DNA of 64,000 nucleotides from Parasedimentitalea huanghaiensis (GTDB lineage: Bacteria; Pseudomonadota; Alphaproteobacteria; Rhodobacterales; Rhodobacteraceae). The notes beneath the pieces were generated by a model, which was not told the DNA's origin, did not search any database, and worked only from the letters and a program-made list of their open reading frames with translations. Each line of letters opens with the position of its first letter. The stretch's first letter is position 1. The DNA lies in the NCBI RefSeq assembly GCF_009753675.1, contig NZ_WQLV01000019.1, positions 25,388 to 89,387 of the forward strand, written 5' to 3'. The translations under genes were made by a program, and so were the position numbers. Of the stretch, positions 8,263 to 16,729 are shown in pieces.

Positions 8263-9490
8263 GCTACTTTTTTGTTCCATGCTGACCGTTCTCCCAGACT
8301 TCCTTTTTCGACGTTACGCACAGGGCAAGCGGATTGGCGAAGAGATAAACCTGTTTTCGGTTTGGTATGAATTGCGTTGGGGAATTACCGCCTGTGCGAT
8401 CCTGACAATCTCTTTGATCACCACGATTTTCTACTACCACCCGGCAACCACCAAAGTTGGGTCGTTTTTTCGTACGGTAACTATTCTGCCTGAGACCAGT
8501 GGTCGGGTGATTGAAGTGCTACAAGACAATAATGCGCTAGTAGAGGCGGGCGACGTAATTTTTCGCCTCGACGATGCCAGCCAAGCCGCAGCTGTTGCCA
8601 CTGCCGAGGCAAAGGTGAACGAAACGGTTGCATCTCTTTCGGTTGCTGCCACCGATCTGGCGGCAGCAGATGCAGGTGTTGGACAGGTAAAGGCGGCCCT
8701 GCAGCAGGCTCGAGACGATCTTGAGCGGAATCTGACCCTGCGTGAGCGCGGCTCTAGTGCTGTTCGCGAAACTGAGATTGAGAGACTGGAAAACCTGGTT
8801 AACAAACGCGAAGCAGAACTGGACGCTGCCGAAGCGAATAAATCATCGGTTGAGGAAAAAATATCGGTTCTGATCCCTGCGCAGATGGCAAGCGCCGAGG
8901 CAGCGCTGAAACAGGCCGAGGCAGAGCTGGCTAAAACTGTTGTCAAAGCCAGCGTTCCGGGTCGTGTTGAACAGTTCGAGCTGCAAGAGGGCGATTACAT
9001 CAATCCGATCTTGCGTCCTGCAGGTATTCTGGTGCCAACCGAATTTGTAGATCGGGAGCGTTTTGCAGCCGGGTTTGGGCAATTGACCGCGAATGTGATC
9101 AAACCGGGAATGTACGCAGAGATGGGCTGTTTGTCCAAGCCGTTCACTATCATTCCAATGGTTGTTGTCGGGATACAGGATGTGATTTCCGCAGGTCAGA
9201 TGCGGCCTTCGGATGTTCTGCGCGATGTCCAGGATAATGGCCGCCCGGGCACGCTTACAGTGTTCTTGGAACCCGTCTACGAAGGGCAGGCTGATGATAT
9301 CCCACCGGGCAGTACTTGTCTGGCCAATGCCTATACAAACAACCACGACCTGTTGGATAACCCAGATCTGGGCACAGGTGAGTGGCTGTTCCTGCATATG
9401 GTCGATACGGTTGGCATTGTGCATGCCTTGTTACTGAGGATCCAAATGCTGATGCTGCCGGTGCAGACACTGGTGTTCTCGGGACACTGA
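8255..9490 (+). CDS. HlyD/EmrA-family membrane fusion protein (YibH-like)
   Basis: A 411-residue adaptor with an N-terminal membrane anchor (about residues 48-68), a biotinyl-lipoyl half (ILPETSGRVIEVLQDNNALVEAGDVIFRLD region), a long Ala/Glu-rich coiled-coil hairpin (about 110-225), the second lipoyl half (ASVPGRVEQFELQEGDY), and a beta-barrel. Such proteins bridge an inner-membrane transporter to an outer-membrane channel. No transporter gene is adjacent, as in yibH loci. The start at 8255 follows GAAGGAGAG and overlaps the upstream gene. A rho-independent terminator follows directly. Confidence 0.85.
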   Translation: MLELLFCSMLTVLPDFLFRRYAQGKRIGEEINLFSVWYELRWGITACAILTISLITTIFYYHPATTKVGSFFRTVTILPETSGRVIEVLQDNNALVEAGDVIFRLDDASQAAAVATAEAKVNETVASLSVAATDLAAADAGVGQVKAALQQARDDLERNLTLRERGSSAVRETEIERLENLVNKREAELDAAEANKSSVEEKISVLIPAQMASAEAALKQAEAELAKTVVKASVPGRVEQFELQEGDYINPILRPAGILVPTEFVDRERFAAGFGQLTANVIKPGMYAEMGCLSKPFTIIPMVVVGIQDVISAGQMRPSDVLRDVQDNGRPGTLTVFLEPVYEGQADDIPPGSTCLANAYTNNHDLLDNPDLGTGEWLFLHMVDTVGIVHALLLRIQMLMLPVQTLVFSGH

Positions 9491-9511
9491 TTTTTCTGAA
9501 ATAGACTGAAG

Positions 9512-9545
9512 CAGGCCCGGAATTGCTCCGGGCCTGTTTTGTTTT
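9512..9545 (+). terminator. Rho-independent terminator after the HlyD-like gene
   Basis: A perfect 10-bp stem (CAGGCCCGGA at 9512-9521, TCCGGGCCTG at 9527-9536) with a 5-base loop is followed by TTTTGTTTT. It lies 21 bases after the stop codon and may also serve the convergent MATE gene. Confidence 0.9.
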
Positions 9546-10947
9546 AGGTGGTTGGGCTGGTCTGAGGTGTGGAACGCAATTGCAACAGAACAACTACTGT
9601 TACTGCAAGCACCATTATCTCGGCCACAACGCCAGCGTACCAGATGCCGGGCTCGCCAATGACAAAGGGCAAGGCAAAGGTAAGTGGGATTGCAAATAGA
9701 TAGGTGCGCGACAGTCCCAGAATTGCAGCGCGCGCAGCATCACCCACGGCCTGAAAATATCCGGCTATCATCATCAGAGGCCCAAACAGGAACAGGGTCA
9801 GGGTCCCAATGGGCAGAATGCGTGCCAGCTCTTGCTGAATAAGCATATCATTGATGAACACGCCGCCCAACCAAGGAGCGGTAAGGACAAAGGCAAACTG
9901 CACCAATGCGCAATATCCAAAGGCAACGGTCACAGAAATAAACGTTGCTTTATGCGCACGCTCGGTCTGTCTGGCACCATAGTTGTTGCCGACGATGGTT
10001 TGGAAGGCCAGACTGAGTCCAAGCAAAGGCAAGAAGGTAAAAGTCATCAAGCGCGTCATGATACCAAAGGCCCCACTGGTAGGTTCAAAGTGATCTCCAG
10101 CCCAAACCTGAAGACCAAACAGGGTGACGCCTGCTGAAAGTGACAGCCCGATGTAGCCAAGGCTGGAAGGCGCGCCTAAGGCTAGCAATTCACGCCAGTA
10201 CTGGGCGATCGGCGTGAATGTAAAACTGGTCTGACCGCTGTTTGAACGATGCCGATACAGAATAATTGCCGCCATGGCGCAGATCTGTGACAAGACTGTA
10301 CCATAGGCCGACCCATTCACCCCCCATTGGATTTGGACCACAAACAGCCAGTCAAACACGATGTTCAGGATAGCCGACAGCAGGGTGATAAAGGTCATAG
10401 CAGGCAACAGACCTTCGGCGCGGAGCGCGTCGATGTTGATGGCCAGCACAAACACCAGTGGTGAGCAGAAAATCAGGATTGCCATATAACCCCATCCCAA
10501 ATCCGCCAGTACTTCAGATCCGTTTGCCACCCAGATCGACAACTGCCCGCCGAACAGTGCAAAGCCAATGATAAGGATCGCACAAACCAGCATTGAAAGT
10601 TGTATGGCGCTGGTAAATACTGCTTGCGCCGTGGTGATATTGCCAGCACCTGTCTGTCGCGCATAGACCGATGAAAAACCGTTTGAAACCAATGTCGAAA
10701 GTGCAATCAGCATCATATAGAGCGGGAACATGAGTGTGACGGCCACAACAGCATCGGTGCCGACGTAGATGCCCAGAAAATAGGCGTCAACAACGGTGAA
10801 CAAACCGTTCACCAGCATCACCAGTACAATAGGCAACGCCGTTTTAAGGAAGAGCGGCATGATTGGGCCAGACAAATAGATATTATCAGGGTGCCGGGTG
10901 TCGGCGACCTGTCCCGCGCCATGCGCAGGGCGTTCAGTATTAGACAT
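9544..10947 (-). CDS. MATE family multidrug/Na+(H+)-coupled efflux transporter
   Basis: About 467 residues with roughly twelve hydrophobic segments in two similar halves, each beginning with the MATE pattern (PIVLVMLVNGLFTVVDAYFLG in the first half). MATE proteins export cationic drugs or organic metabolites using Na+ or H+ gradients from the inner membrane. The start at 10947 (MSNTERP) is preferred over an upstream in-frame codon because of its position relative to the first membrane helix; a weak CGAGG lies upstream. It is monocistronic and converges on the HlyD terminator. Substrate unknown. Confidence 0.85.
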   Translation of the reverse strand: MSNTERPAHGAGQVADTRHPDNIYLSGPIMPLFLKTALPIVLVMLVNGLFTVVDAYFLGIYVGTDAVVAVTLMFPLYMMLIALSTLVSNGFSSVYARQTGAGNITTAQAVFTSAIQLSMLVCAILIIGFALFGGQLSIWVANGSEVLADLGWGYMAILIFCSPLVFVLAINIDALRAEGLLPAMTFITLLSAILNIVFDWLFVVQIQWGVNGSAYGTVLSQICAMAAIILYRHRSNSGQTSFTFTPIAQYWRELLALGAPSSLGYIGLSLSAGVTLFGLQVWAGDHFEPTSGAFGIMTRLMTFTFLPLLGLSLAFQTIVGNNYGARQTERAHKATFISVTVAFGYCALVQFAFVLTAPWLGGVFINDMLIQQELARILPIGTLTLFLFGPLMMIAGYFQAVGDAARAAILGLSRTYLFAIPLTFALPFVIGEPGIWYAGVVAEIMVLAVTVVVLLQLRSTPQTSPTT

Positions 10948-11229
10948 CAAAAACCTCGTTTTGTGTTCGGATGCGGATTTCAGGCTGGGGCTCGCATTAC
11001 CAACAAACCGCAAAAAAACGGAAGTCAGATATCTCTGCTTGAGGCTTCACCAAGGAAAATCCCGCGAACGGCAGGGGCTCAAACCCTGTGCGCCTGTGAT
11101 GCGGGATTGGAGAATGCCTGTCAAGATTGCGAGTTTCAGTCTTGGTCTTGCCCTGTTGTCAAAGGATCACATTACAGGCTCCGCATATTGTGACTGGTGA
11201 CTGGGGCGTGGCAGGCGATAATAGGGGGC

Positions 11230-11835
11230 ATGTTAGACGCTCGTATTCGCCCCTTCATCGACCCGCTGCTGAATGCACAGGGTCGCAAACTGGCCCGCTT
11301 TGGGATCAGTGCCAATCAGGTCACTTTGCTGGGGTTGACGCTGGGCCTGACCGCGGCACTCCTGATTGCTTTGGGTGCACCGGGTTGGGCATTGCTGCCT
11401 CTGTTGTTGTCGCGTCTGGCAGACGGGTTGGACGGTGCGGTGGCACGGGCCAGTCAGCCCAGCGACTTTGGCGGCTTGCTGGATATCTCCTGCGACTTTG
11501 CCGTTTACGGAGCTGTTCCTCTGGGATTTGTACTGGCAGATCCCGCATCCAATGGTGTTGCTGGGGCATTCCTGCTGGCCAGTTTCTATGTCAGCGGCAC
11601 CAGTTTTCTGGGCTACGCGATACTGGCTGAGAAGCGCAAGATGACCACACAAGCACAGGGAGTAAAAACGCTGTATTATGTGGGAGGACTGCTGGAAGGG
11701 GCTGAAACCATAGGGTTCTTTGTATTGCTGTGCCTTTGGCCGGTTGCTTTTGCACCATTGGCCTGGGTGTTTGGCACGTTGTGTCTTGTTACCGCAGCTG
11801 CACGGGTTTGGCTGGCATGGCGGGTGTTTAGCTAG
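11230..11835 (+). CDS. CDP-alcohol phosphatidyltransferase family membrane protein
   Basis: 201 residues with the signature DGLDGAVARASQPSDFGG followed by LDISCD, which fits DxxDGxxAR-x8-GxxxDxxxD, and about five membrane segments. It is the second member of this family in the window, after pssA, and is a more distant, PgsA-like type. The start at 11230 (MLDARIRPF) gives the usual family N-terminus, although GGGGG lies very close to it; a GTG 33 bases upstream cannot be excluded. The alcohol acceptor (glycerophosphate, inositol phosphate or another) cannot be read from sequence. Confidence 0.75.
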   Translation: MLDARIRPFIDPLLNAQGRKLARFGISANQVTLLGLTLGLTAALLIALGAPGWALLPLLLSRLADGLDGAVARASQPSDFGGLLDISCDFAVYGAVPLGFVLADPASNGVAGAFLLASFYVSGTSFLGYAILAEKRKMTTQAQGVKTLYYVGGLLEGAETIGFFVLLCLWPVAFAPLAWVFGTLCLVTAAARVWLAWRVFS

Positions 11836-12187
11836 AGTTTTAGTGTCAGGTTTGAGAATGCTCCTGTAAAGTCACACTGATTGAAACTAAAATCGCGCGC
11901 GTAGGGTCTGCAATGGTCTAGAACTGTAGTTGTAGATCACGTCCAAGAAACGGTTGAAGCGAAGTCAATTTGGCACGCTCAAAGTGGAATGGTTGGCATC
12001 AGATCTTCATAATATCGAAAATTTAGCGGATTTCCATTCAAGAACCCCATTAAAAACAAGAAGGGTTCCCTCCCAAATGATAGCTGCATCGGATTTGCCT
12101 AAAACAGTATTTTCTTCATCAACTCAGAGGCCATTTTCCGTGCTATTCTGGCGTTCAGAGCTGAACAAATAATATAGGCGGTACCCA
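11836..12187. other. Intergenic region, nothing recognised
   Basis: This 352-bp stretch between the CDP-alcohol transferase and the CBS gene contains only short reading frames without a ribosome binding site or family resemblance. It presumably carries the promoter of the CBS gene near its right end. Confidence 0.5.
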
Positions 12188-12631
12188 ATGAAGGCTTCAA
12201 CGCTAAGTGATATGATCGCCGGTCAACAGGTGCATAGTACATCCCCCAATGATACAGTGCGAACCGCCTGTATCATCATGACCTCCGTGAATGTCGGCGC
12301 CCTTCCAGTCGTAGACGACAACGGAACGCTTGTTGGGATATTTAGTGAGCGAGATGTCATCCAACGCAGCGTTATCGTGTACCGCCCATCGGCGACAACA
12401 CTGGTCAAGCAGGTGATGACCCCCAATCCACAGTGGCTTTCGCCGGATGCAAAACCGATCGAAGCATACCAGATAATGATCAAAGGCAAGTTCCGACATT
12501 TACCGATCTGCGACGAGGGAAAGGTTTTGGGGATCGTTTCTATTCGCGACTTCAACCCTCCAAGCAATTCCATATTCGACCGGCTGCGCGGAAATACCGC
12601 CAAGGCCAGTGCGCCAGCTCGGTTGTTTTAG
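12188..12631 (+). CDS. CBS-domain pair protein
   Basis: 147 residues consisting of two CBS domains: the first about residues 8-62 (GALPVVDDNGTLVGIFSERDV), the second about 75-125 (FRHLPICDEGKVLGIVSIRDF). CBS pairs bind adenine nucleotides and act as energy or ionic sensors for partner proteins. Stand-alone pairs of this size are common in alphaproteobacteria, with mostly unknown partners. The start is supported by AGGCGGT upstream. It has no operon partner. Confidence 0.85.
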   Translation: MKASTLSDMIAGQQVHSTSPNDTVRTACIIMTSVNVGALPVVDDNGTLVGIFSERDVIQRSVIVYRPSATTLVKQVMTPNPQWLSPDAKPIEAYQIMIKGKFRHLPICDEGKVLGIVSIRDFNPPSNSIFDRLRGNTAKASAPARLF

Positions 12632-12916
12632 AAGAGCAGCTGCAAGGTCGTTCGAAAAGGGCTGTTTGGCATAGGATAGCATCTCTACCGCTAACAATAG
12701 GCCGTTGAGCAATATAGTTCGATGGCTAGCAATCAAATACTCTGAATTGGCGGTGTTACTTCCACAGAGCAAAGCATTTATTGTTGGAAGGCGATAGGGC
12801 TCTTGTTTGCGGGGCAAGGGGCGCGCAGCATCACTGCCATCGCCTGAGCTTCCCCCGGGAAGAACCTCCATACCTTCCCAAGGTCTGGCGCTGGTGCTGC
12901 AGGTTTGTCGAAAAGG

Positions 12917-13366
12917 TCATTCTCGGTTAAATTTGGCTTGGAGCTCGTCGTTTTTAACGGGTTCAGTAGAGTAGATGTCAAAATCCAACGAGATCTGGTG
13001 AGCTGCAAGCATCTCGATAGTTTCAGATCTAAGTCGCAAGCCTTCGTTGCTCTCTTTCATGATCAGCCCACAGAAGAATTCAACATCGTAGTGCTGGGAT
13101 AGATGTGCCCACATATCTAGATCATCGGTCAGTTGCTCTAAGATTTCGACTACTTGAATGTCGAGATCACCGGGGCATTTACGTTCCGCTGTTTTCCTCC
13201 AAATACCAGTTCGGGAAGTCACCTGCTTCCCTTTGGGGGTTTGGAACGTAACGCCCTTACAACGGGTAATGTCTGGGTCACCGGCTAGCATTCTTGTTAC
13301 TTCATCGGGATCGAGCGTATCCCCCATGACACGTAAAGACGCAGCAGTTTCGCATATCGTGACCAT
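12917..13366 (-). CDS. DUF4279 domain protein
   Basis: 149 residues matching the DUF4279 layout: an N-terminal strand ASLRVMGDTLDPDEVTRML, a central GIWRK, then a C-terminal LRLRSETIEMLAAHQISLDFDIY. The family is widespread, often in polymorphic-toxin immunity or solitary contexts, and has no established function. The gene lies alone, 120 bp downstream of the BMP gene terminator on the same strand. Confidence 0.7.
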   Translation of the reverse strand: MVTICETAASLRVMGDTLDPDEVTRMLAGDPDITRCKGVTFQTPKGKQVTSRTGIWRKTAERKCPGDLDIQVVEILEQLTDDLDMWAHLSQHYDVEFFCGLIMKESNEGLRLRSETIEMLAAHQISLDFDIYSTEPVKNDELQAKFNRE

Positions 13367-13439
13367 CTAATTCCCACTTTCACCTACAGCTATTGCGAGA
13401 CTGCTCTACGTAGATCTAGATAACCAGACCCAACAAGCA

Positions 13440-13468
13440 GAAAGGCCCGCCAAAATGACGGGCCTTTC
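13440..13468 (-). terminator. Rho-independent terminator of the xdh-BMP operon
   Basis: A perfect 10-bp stem, GAAAGGCCCG at 13440-13449 with its complement at 13459-13468, lies 22 bases after the stop of the BMP gene. On the minus strand it continues into a T-rich run (CCTTTCTGCTT). Confidence 0.8.
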
Positions 13469-13489
13469 GGTATCTCACAAGCGATCCGC

Positions 13490-14563
13490 TTACTGCGGGA
13501 TTTCGCCTTCGATGCCTTCAACGAAGAAGTTCATGCCAGCCAGTGTGCCGTCGTCAGCTGTCTCGCCGTCTGCCAACCAGGCAGAGCCGTCCTGCTTGCT
13601 GATTGGACCTGTAAAGGCATGGTAAGAACCATCAGCCAGTGACGCCTGCAGAGCAATCGCTTCGGCTTTTACCTCAGCTGGAACTGCGTCCGAGATGTCG
13701 CCGATGCCAACCATGCCAGCGCCGATGCCGTCCCAAGTCATCACAGATTCCCATGTGCCATCCATGACAGCCTGTGTACGGGCAACATAGTAGGGGCCCC
13801 AGTTGTCGATGATTGAGGAAACGCGTGGTTTAGGACCGTACTCTGACATGTCCGAAGCCTGACCAAAGGTGATCACGTTACCAGCTGTCTGGGCCGCAGC
13901 CTGAGGCGCCGTTGAATCAGTGTGCTGCAGGATCACGTCAGCACCCTGTTCGATCAGAACCTTGGCAGCGTCTGCTTCTTTGGCTGGGTCGAACCATGTG
14001 AAGGCCCAAACGATCTTGAACTGAACATCAGGGTTAACCTTTTTGGCGTGGATGTAGGCCGAGTTGATGCCACGGACAACTTCGGGGATCGGGAAGGACC
14101 CGATGTAGCCAACGATGTTGCTCTCGGTCATGTGGCCCGCGATGGTGCCTTGCACAGCACGGCCTTCATAGAAGCGGGCTGAGTAAGTCGACACGTTTGG
14201 CGCGGTTTTATAACCGGTTGCGTGCTCGAACCGAACGTTGGGGAATTTCTTCGCAACGTTGATGGTTGGATCCATGTAGCCAAAAGAGGTGGTGAAGATC
14301 AGGTCAGCGCCTTCCAGCGCCATCTGGGTCATCACACGCTCTGAGTCGGGGCCTTCAGCTACGTTTTCAACATAAACAGTTTCGACCTTGTCACCAAAGG
14401 CTTCTACAACGGCCTTGCGGCCCTGGTCGTGCTCGTATGTCCAGCCGCCGTCGCCGACGGGACCTACATAAACAAAGCCTACCTTGGTTTTGTCTGCGGC
14501 CATGGCTGTTGTCGCCAGACCCAGCGCCATCGCGGCACTGGTTAGAAGGGTTGTCAGTTTCAT
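13490..14563 (-). CDS. BMP-family substrate-binding protein of a purine/nucleoside ABC importer
   Basis: 357 residues with a clear signal peptide (hydrophobic residues 4-20, cleavage after AMA) and no lipobox Cys, so a soluble periplasmic protein. The body (TKVGFVYVGPVGDGGWTYEHDQG, then MALEGADLIFTTSFGYMD) is the Bmp/Med fold related to PnrA-type purine nucleoside binders. It is the last gene of the minus-strand operon headed by xdhA, so the ligand is most likely xanthine, hypoxanthine, guanine or a nucleoside; that is inferred from context. The ATG at 14563 has GGGAG upstream. Two stem-loops separate it from the permease gene. Confidence 0.88.
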   Translation of the reverse strand: MKLTTLLTSAAMALGLATTAMAADKTKVGFVYVGPVGDGGWTYEHDQGRKAVVEAFGDKVETVYVENVAEGPDSERVMTQMALEGADLIFTTSFGYMDPTINVAKKFPNVRFEHATGYKTAPNVSTYSARFYEGRAVQGTIAGHMTESNIVGYIGSFPIPEVVRGINSAYIHAKKVNPDVQFKIVWAFTWFDPAKEADAAKVLIEQGADVILQHTDSTAPQAAAQTAGNVITFGQASDMSEYGPKPRVSSIIDNWGPYYVARTQAVMDGTWESVMTWDGIGAGMVGIGDISDAVPAEVKAEAIALQASLADGSYHAFTGPISKQDGSAWLADGETADDGTLAGMNFFVEGIEGEIPQ

Positions 14564-14591
14564 CAAAAGTCTCCCAGGTTGATTGTCATTG

Positions 14592-14638
14592 GCCCCAAAA
14601 TATTGGGGCAGGTTAGAACGCCCCCCGGTTTGCCGGGG
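14592..14638 (-). other. Two intercistronic stem-loops upstream of the binding-protein gene
   Basis: GCCCCAA (14592-14598) pairs with TTGGGGC (14603-14609), and CCCCGG (14623-14628) pairs with CCGGGG (14633-14638). They fill the 95-bp gap between the permease stop and the binding-protein start. Such hairpins often give the periplasmic component a higher or more stable message than the membrane genes. Confidence 0.5.
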
Positions 14639-14658
14639 AGCGTGAAAATTGCGGCCTC

Positions 14659-15579
14659 TTAACGGGAGGCGTGGAAATTGCGGCCCAGGGCAGCGGGCGC
14701 GCTGCTCTTGTCGGCGGAAAGGATGACAAGCACAATGATTGTAATCACATAGGGCGACATTGCCAGATATTCGACAGGGATGGCAACGCCTGCGGCCTGC
14801 AGATTAAGCTGTACAACGGTGATGCCGCCAAAAAGATAGGCACCCAACAAGGCACGCCAGGGTTTCCAGCTGGAGAACACCACCAACGCCAGGGCAATCC
14901 AGCCTACACCGGCTGTCATGCCTTCGGTCCACTGTGGTACCCGGATCAGGCTGATATAGGCGCCACCCAAGCCAGCACAGGCGCCGCCGAACATGATGGC
15001 CAGAATGCGGATGCGTACGACCTTGTATCCCAGGGCATGGGCCGCATCGTGGTTTTCACCAACGGCGCGCAGCACCAGCCCGACACGGCTGTACTTCAGC
15101 AGGGCCCAGACACCTGCGGTCAAGGCGATGCCAATATACAGAATTGGGTCATGGCCAAACAGGATCGGCCCAATGACCGGTAGATCGCTGAGGAATGGAA
15201 TTTCCAGCTTGCCCATTTGTGGTGGCTTGATACCAACATAGCTTTGTCCCAGCAGTGCTGAGAGACCAAGGCCGAACAACGTCAGGGCCAGCCCACTGGC
15301 CACCTGATTGGCTTGTGCCACTTGGGTCAGCAGGACAAACAAAAGTGAGAACACCGCACCACAGGCTGCTGAGGCAATAAAGCCCAGCCAAGGTGAGCCT
15401 GTTTCGACCGTAATGGCAAAGCCGCCAATGGCGCCGATAATCATCATACCTTCGACACCAAGGTTCAGCACGCCGGCTTTTTCCACCACTAATTCGCCGA
15501 TTGCAGCTAACAGGATAGGGGTTGCTGCCACCATGAGAGAGGCGATCAGCAGGACGGGATTGATTGCGCTCAGATCCAT
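14659..15579 (-). CDS. ABC transporter permease (BMP-type, second permease)
   Basis: 306 residues with about eight to nine membrane segments and the branched-chain/BPD_transp_2 motif ELVVEKAGVLNLGVEGMMIIGA near the N-terminus. Pairs with the preceding permease to form the channel of a nucleoside-type importer (compare YufP/YufQ and NupBC). It starts 1 base after the stop of the upstream permease, so the two are translationally linked. Confidence 0.87.
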   Translation of the reverse strand: MDLSAINPVLLIASLMVAATPILLAAIGELVVEKAGVLNLGVEGMMIIGAIGGFAITVETGSPWLGFIASAACGAVFSLLFVLLTQVAQANQVASGLALTLFGLGLSALLGQSYVGIKPPQMGKLEIPFLSDLPVIGPILFGHDPILYIGIALTAGVWALLKYSRVGLVLRAVGENHDAAHALGYKVVRIRILAIMFGGACAGLGGAYISLIRVPQWTEGMTAGVGWIALALVVFSSWKPWRALLGAYLFGGITVVQLNLQAAGVAIPVEYLAMSPYVITIIVLVILSADKSSAPAALGRNFHASR

Positions 15580-15580
15580 G

Positions 15581-16663
15581 TTACGCCACCTCCGGTTTAT
15601 GCAAAGTGATGCGGTAATTGGTCAGCAGGTCTAGTGCCAGCAGGAAGAAGAGCAGCATGCCCTGGAACACTTGGATAGCAGCTGACGGCAGGCCCAGATT
15701 GGATTGGGCGATATCGCCGCCGATATAGGTCAGCGCCATCAGTCCGCCTGCCAACATGATGCCAATGGGATGCAACCGGCCCAGAAAGGCCACGATGATT
15801 GCGGTAAAGCCATAGCCAACATTAAAGTCGATGCTGATTTGTCCCGCAGGTCCTGAAACCTCGAACAGCCCAGCCAAGCCAGCCAATGCGCCGGACATAC
15901 CCAAACACAACAAGATCAACCGCGAGGGATTGACCCCGGCAAACCGCGCCGCACGGGGGGCTTCACCCGTCAGTCGTATGTGAAATCCCAACATGTGCCG
16001 GTTCAACAAAACGTAGGCAAAGATGACGGCAATCAGCGCTGCCACCACCCCCCAGTGCATACCAGAGCCCGCAATCAGATCGGCGTTAAAGGCGCTGGGA
16101 TAGTCTTGTAGGTTGCGTGATCCGGGAAAGCCAAATCCTTCGGGGTTTTTCAGGAACCGCAAGGATGCGGAGGCCAGTAGTTGCTCTGCAACATAGACCA
16201 GCATCAGTGATACCAGAATTTCGTTGGTGCCAAAGCGGACCTTCAAAACCGCCGGGATCATCGCCCAAGCCCATCCGCCAAGCGCGCCACTGATCACCAT
16301 CAGTGGAAAAATGTACCAAGCTTCATAAGGGTAGAAGGCCAGTCCAACGGCTGCCCCAACAATGGCGCCAATGATGTATTGCCCCTCAGCCCCGATGTTC
16401 CAGATGCCTGCCTTGAAGCCCAGGCTCAAACCGATGGCAATCAGCACCAAGGGCGCACCTTTGACCAGCAGCTGCGGGCGATAGTAAAAGGCAAACTCGC
16501 CAAACAGCGGATCCCAAAAAATGGTCCGGATGGCTTCAATCGGAGGCTTACCCAGCATTGCGAACAACAGCCCGCCAAACACCATGGTTGCCAGCACCGC
16601 CACCAGCGGGGTTGCCAGCGACCAGGCCCGCGACGGCTGTGGCCTTTTCTCTAGGCTGATCAT
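15581..16663 (-). CDS. ABC transporter permease (BMP-type, first permease)
   Basis: 360 residues, longer at the N-terminus than its partner as usual for this pair, with the signature KAGIWNIGAEGQYIIGAIVG and about ten hydrophobic segments. It forms the inner-membrane channel with the 14659-15579 product. The start at 16663 follows AAGGGG about 9 bases upstream. It lies 66 bp downstream of the ATPase gene on the same strand. Confidence 0.87.
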   Translation of the reverse strand: MISLEKRPQPSRAWSLATPLVAVLATMVFGGLLFAMLGKPPIEAIRTIFWDPLFGEFAFYYRPQLLVKGAPLVLIAIGLSLGFKAGIWNIGAEGQYIIGAIVGAAVGLAFYPYEAWYIFPLMVISGALGGWAWAMIPAVLKVRFGTNEILVSLMLVYVAEQLLASASLRFLKNPEGFGFPGSRNLQDYPSAFNADLIAGSGMHWGVVAALIAVIFAYVLLNRHMLGFHIRLTGEAPRAARFAGVNPSRLILLCLGMSGALAGLAGLFEVSGPAGQISIDFNVGYGFTAIIVAFLGRLHPIGIMLAGGLMALTYIGGDIAQSNLGLPSAAIQVFQGMLLFFLLALDLLTNYRITLHKPEVA

Positions 16664-16729
16664 TGTGCTGCCCCTTGCTTCTTTTTGTTGTAAATACTCA
16701 CGCCGAAGGCGAATTTTCCGAGTTTGAGG

